Of a DNA stretch of 64,000 nucleotides, positions 63,401 to 64,000 are shown piece after piece. Made by a program: the position numbers and the translations under genes. A model generated the notes under the pieces. That model did no database searches, had not been told where the DNA came from, and saw only the letters and a program-made list of their open reading frames with translations. Source of the stretch: Rhynochetos jubatus (taxonomy: Eukaryota > Chordata > Aves > Eurypygiformes > Rhynochetidae); NCBI GenBank assembly GCA_027574665.1, contig CM050654.1, positions 10,162,142 to 10,226,141 on the forward strand, written 5' to 3'. Every line of letters begins with the position of its first letter. The stretch's first letter is position 1.

Positions 63401-64000
63401 AAACCTGCCTGCTTTCATCCTCAGGAGTGACAACTGTATTTTCACTGCAGGGAAAGAAAAACACACCTATTACACCTACTGGGAGTTAGGTTGCCAAACA
63501 TTTGGCCATACAGCTAGTGAGATGTGGAACACCACAAGACTAAGGAGAAGCAGATAATTAAATGAATCAGGAATGATTCATCTATCTTGCTCCTTGTGAA
63601 GTATTTTAAACTTCTTGAATTTTCAGCTATGCATACCAATGTCTACACAGTCGGCCTTTTACTTCAGCAAAGCTGGGGGAAGGAGAAGGACTGTGGTATG
63701 TTTTTTATGACTCTTCTCACAGACTTAGGAATAGCCATACTAGTTTAATTAAAGACGGCTATCTCACAGATCACATGGGGACACCAAGAAGGATGGAGTT
63801 CAAAAGGTGAAAAACATTCTTTGTAGTTCCTGCAACTTTCCCAGGAACTAGCTATGAACATTTGATCCAACAGCAGTAATAAATGGGAACTAAAGAAATT
63901 AAGATAAAAATCCACGCTTCTGTTAGTTCAGTTATTGGTACAGTTATAGTGCAGGCATCTCTTACGTGACCACAGAACAAGAAACAGAGCACTATTCAGT

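Larger units (their letters stand above)
54763..64000. other. Flanking DNA without recognisable genes
   Basis: AT-rich, with poly(T) tracts at 59379 and 59562-59574 and the two-copy repeat at 60430. Short frames show no domains, no matched splice sites and no homology that I recognise. In mammals the next gene upstream of COL5A2 is WDR75; I see no exon of it here. Confidence 0.45.

Noticed and set aside
1..64000. tRNA, rRNA, CRISPR array, operon or insertion-sequence features
   Set aside because: None seen. The window is vertebrate intron and flanking DNA; spaced direct repeats of CRISPR type and tRNA-like cloverleaf blocks were not found by eye.

Overview
This is vertebrate genomic DNA, almost certainly from a bird. 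It is AT-rich and nearly all non-coding. Its recognisable interspersed repeats are CR1 LINE fragments with the typical avian 3' ends and solo long terminal repeats of avian endogenous retrovirus families. No bacterial, plasmid or phage features are present, and most open frames of 60-160 codons are chance frames in intron or intergenic DNA, or frames inside repeats.

The one protein-coding element I can identify is exon 1 of COL5A2 (collagen alpha-2(V) chain) on the minus strand. Its ATG is at 42012-42010 and its splice donor at 41912-41911. It encodes a signal peptide, predicted to be cut after KA, and the acidic start of the N-propeptide. Upstream on the minus strand are a short 5' UTR with three small upstream ORFs and a TATA-like box at 42212-42205. 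Everything from 41912 down to position 1 should therefore be COL5A2 intron 1, at least 41.9 kb long, because I found no exon 2 (the von Willebrand factor C-type exon). Positions above about 42215 are upstream flanking DNA, in which I recognise no gene.

Layout: 1-15829, intron with simple-sequence tracts and a candidate in-frame cassette exon at 14387-14097; 15830-16434, solo LTR on the minus strand with a perfect 5-bp target duplication; 16435-32503, intron with a CR1 tail, an old repeat and a 130-bp G-rich block; 32504-33399, a second solo LTR on the plus strand; 39543-39885, a CR1 fragment; 41215-41870, a CpG island just inside intron 1 that also carries a plus-strand TATA box facing the COL5A2 promoter; 41913-42212, exon 1 and promoter; 42215-64000, flanking DNA with two adjacent CR1 copies (51961-53138), a truncated LTR (54248-54762) and several small inverted repeats.

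The observations most worth checking are the CpG island with its opposing TATA box, the collagen-like upstream-ORF arrangement at the start codon, and the symmetric phase 1-1 candidate exon inside intron 1.
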